Assembly (NCBI GenBank): GCA_900551495.1 | Contig: URWG01000096.1 | Location: forward strand, 1-6,779 | Reading direction: 5' to 3' | DNA: 6,779 bases | DNA from: an uncultured Eubacteriales bacterium | GTDB lineage: Bacteria; Bacillota; Clostridia; Oscillospirales; Oscillospiraceae | Shown here: positions 6,202 through 6,779 of the stretch, one piece after another | Position numbering within the stretch: the first letter of the stretch is position 1 | Layout: every line of letters starts with the position of its first letter | Made by a program: the position numbers and the translations under genes | Notes under the pieces: generated by a model | Seen by the model: the letters and a program-made list of their open reading frames with translations, nothing else | Told to the model about the DNA's origin: nothing | Databases searched by the model: none

Positions 6202-6242
6202 TCTGCCGCGCTTTTTGAAAAAAAGCTTGCATTTGCGGCAGA
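6202..6242 (+). repeat. Nested inverted repeat between rex and tRNA-Leu
   Basis: Outer arms TCTGCCGC (6202-6209) and GCGGCAGA (6235-6242) are perfect 8-bp complements. Directly inside the left arm is a second perfect inverted repeat, GCTTTTT (6210-6216) and AAAAAGC (6220-6226). The structure covers the tRNA promoter -35 and half of its spacer. No T-run follows, so it is not an ordinary rex terminator. It may be a paired protein site or a weak bidirectional element. Confidence 0.5.
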
Positions 6243-6255
6243 TTGTCGGTATAAT
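6227..6255 (+). promoter_or_regulatory. Promoter of tRNA-Leu
   Basis: TTGCAT (6227-6232), a 17-bp spacer and a perfect TATAAT (6250-6255), with an A-rich tract just upstream that could act as an UP-like element. The -10 ends eight bases before the mature tRNA, so the 5' leader is almost absent. Confidence 0.85.
6232..6244 (-). repeat. Spacer motif AATCTGCCGCAAA, copy 2, reversed (tRNA promoter)
   Basis: On the - strand this reads exactly as the 13-mer in the rarA promoter. It covers the last base of the -35 and spacer positions 1-12, the same placement in the opposite orientation. Its GCGGCAGA is also the right arm of the nested inverted repeat. Confidence 0.5.
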
Positions 6256-6263
6256 AACCTCAC

Positions 6264-6350
6264 GCCGGTGTGATGGAATTGGTAGACGTACGGGACTCAA
6301 AATCCCGCGGTGGCAACACCGTGCGGGTTCGACCCCCGCCACCGGCACCA
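6264..6350 (+). tRNA. tRNA-Leu, anticodon CAA
   Basis: A class II tRNA of 87 bases with encoded CCA. The acceptor GCCGGTG (6264-6270) pairs with CACCGGC (6340-6346), then comes discriminator A and CCA (6348-6350). The anticodon stem CGGGA/TCCCG encloses loop CTCAAAA, placing anticodon CAA at 6298-6300, which reads UUG. A long variable arm (CGGTGGCAACACCG) and T arm GCGGG-TTCGACC-CCCGC are present. Leucine identity fits the long variable arm and A at the discriminator position. It is a single-gene unit with its own promoter and terminator. Confidence 0.97.
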
Positions 6351-6351
6351 T

Positions 6352-6393
6352 AAGCCCACCGTAATTTCGATGGAGTTACGGTGGGCTTTTTTT
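6352..6393 (+). terminator. Intrinsic terminator of tRNA-Leu
   Basis: A perfect 13-bp stem, AAGCCCACCGTAA (6352-6364) with TTACGGTGGGCTT (6376-6388), has an 11-base loop and a run of seven T at 6387-6393. It starts two bases after the CCA. Confidence 0.95.
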
Positions 6394-6456
6394 ATTGTTT
6401 GATGGGCTGCATTACGGTAAAAGATTTGGACAAATCGGAATTTGTTGAGGTGCTTT

Positions 6457-6779
6457 ATGAAACTATTATTTATAATTGGCGATGCTGCTGTCGGAAAAAT
6501 GACAGTTGGTCAGGAACTGATGAAAATAACGGATTTAAGGCTCTTTCACAATCACATGACCATCGAACCGGTGATAGAGATTTTCGGTAGATACGATGGA
6601 AAGACAATCTCAGAAATACGTGATACGATTTTCAAGAACTATGCAATTTCCGATAACTATGGGATGATTTTTACAATGATGATGGATTTTAACATGCCGT
6701 CAGAATGGGAGTATCTGGAGCATGTCAAAGGCATATTTGAACCATACGGGACCGATTTTTATTATGTTGAACTGATTGC
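6457..6779 (+). CDS. P-loop (AAA/shikimate-kinase-like) protein, 5' part only
   Basis: The frame is open from ATG 6457 to the right edge (107 residues), so the gene is partial. It starts MKLLFIIGDAAVGKMTVGQE: a beta strand followed by a P-loop at residues 8-16. The residue after the Walker A lysine is Met rather than Ser or Thr, with Thr next (GKMT). LFHNHMTIEPVIEIFG (about 31-46) follows. I recognise this pairing of GKMTVG-QEL with HNH-x-TIEP from uncharacterised proteins annotated as AAA-family ATPase or shikimate-kinase-like; no reaction is established. GAGGTG (6447-6452) supplies the ribosome site. A weak promoter, TTGTTT (6395-6400) and TAAAAG (6418-6423) with 17 bp between, is possible. 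Base content is near 40% GC in the lines I counted, against about 70% in a sampled line of spoIIGA, and AT-rich codons (tta, ata, aga) are frequent. This suggests acquisition next to the tRNA. Confidence 0.8.
   Translation, partial: MKLLFIIGDAAVGKMTVGQELMKITDLRLFHNHMTIEPVIEIFGRYDGKTISEIRDTIFKNYAISDNYGMIFTMMMDFNMPSEWEYLEHVKGIFEPYGTDFYYVELI

Noticed and set aside
6210..6226. GCTTTTT/AAAAAGC inverted repeat as the rex terminator
   Set aside because: The stem is almost all A-T and no T-run follows on the + strand. It may be an A-tract upstream of the tRNA promoter instead.
6381..6590. A 69-codon + strand frame starting inside the tRNA terminator
   Set aside because: Its start codon is in the terminator stem, it has no ribosome site, and most of it overlaps the P-loop gene in another frame. 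Its first 20 codons look somewhat protein-like, but that is not enough to call it.
1..6779. CRISPR arrays, insertion sequences, riboswitches
   Set aside because: No regularly spaced repeats, no transposase frame and no recognisable riboswitch core were seen on reading both strands.

Overview
The window looks like chromosomal DNA from a GC-rich, endospore-forming member of the Clostridia, probably an Oscillospiraceae-type gut bacterium. That placement is an inference. It rests on the spoIIGA-sigE sporulation pair, a Rex with a clostridial-looking sequence, Gram-positive Shine-Dalgarno sequences and terminators, and a high-GC coding bias over most of the window. All genes lie on the + strand.

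Layout: (1) 1-732 is the 3' part of tsf (elongation factor Ts), followed by an elaborate terminator-like hairpin. (2) 826-2166 is a MATE-family efflux transporter. (3) 2216-3705 is a small operon with its own promoter: rarA (AAA+ recombination/replication-restart ATPase), overlapping by one base a short DUF951 cysteine protein. It ends in tandem hairpins and a strong intrinsic terminator. (4) 3839-5406 is the mother-cell sporulation module: spoIIGA (membrane aspartic protease) and sigE (pro-sigma-E, the substrate SpoIIGA activates). (5) 5542-6177 is rex, the NADH/NAD+-sensing repressor, with a near-consensus extended -10 promoter and a possible partial Rex operator over its -10. (6) 6264-6350 is tRNA-Leu(CAA) with a strong promoter and terminator. 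(7) 6457 to the right edge is the 5' part of an AT-richer gene for a P-loop protein with an unusual GKMT Walker A. It is probably acquired DNA next to the tRNA.

Most of the window is housekeeping and sporulation core. I do not see a new multi-gene system. The most unusual signal is regulatory. A 13-bp sequence, AATCTGCCGCAAA, sits in the -35/-10 spacer of the rarA promoter, and its exact reverse complement sits at the same offset in the tRNA-Leu promoter. The rex promoter carries its first part (AAATCTGCC in the rarA context) at the same offset and orientation as rarA. Other points worth checking are a possible attenuator in front of the MATE gene, a spoIIG promoter with very wide spacing that overlaps the upstream terminator, an unusually short pro-sigma-E prosequence, and the absence of sigG directly after sigE.
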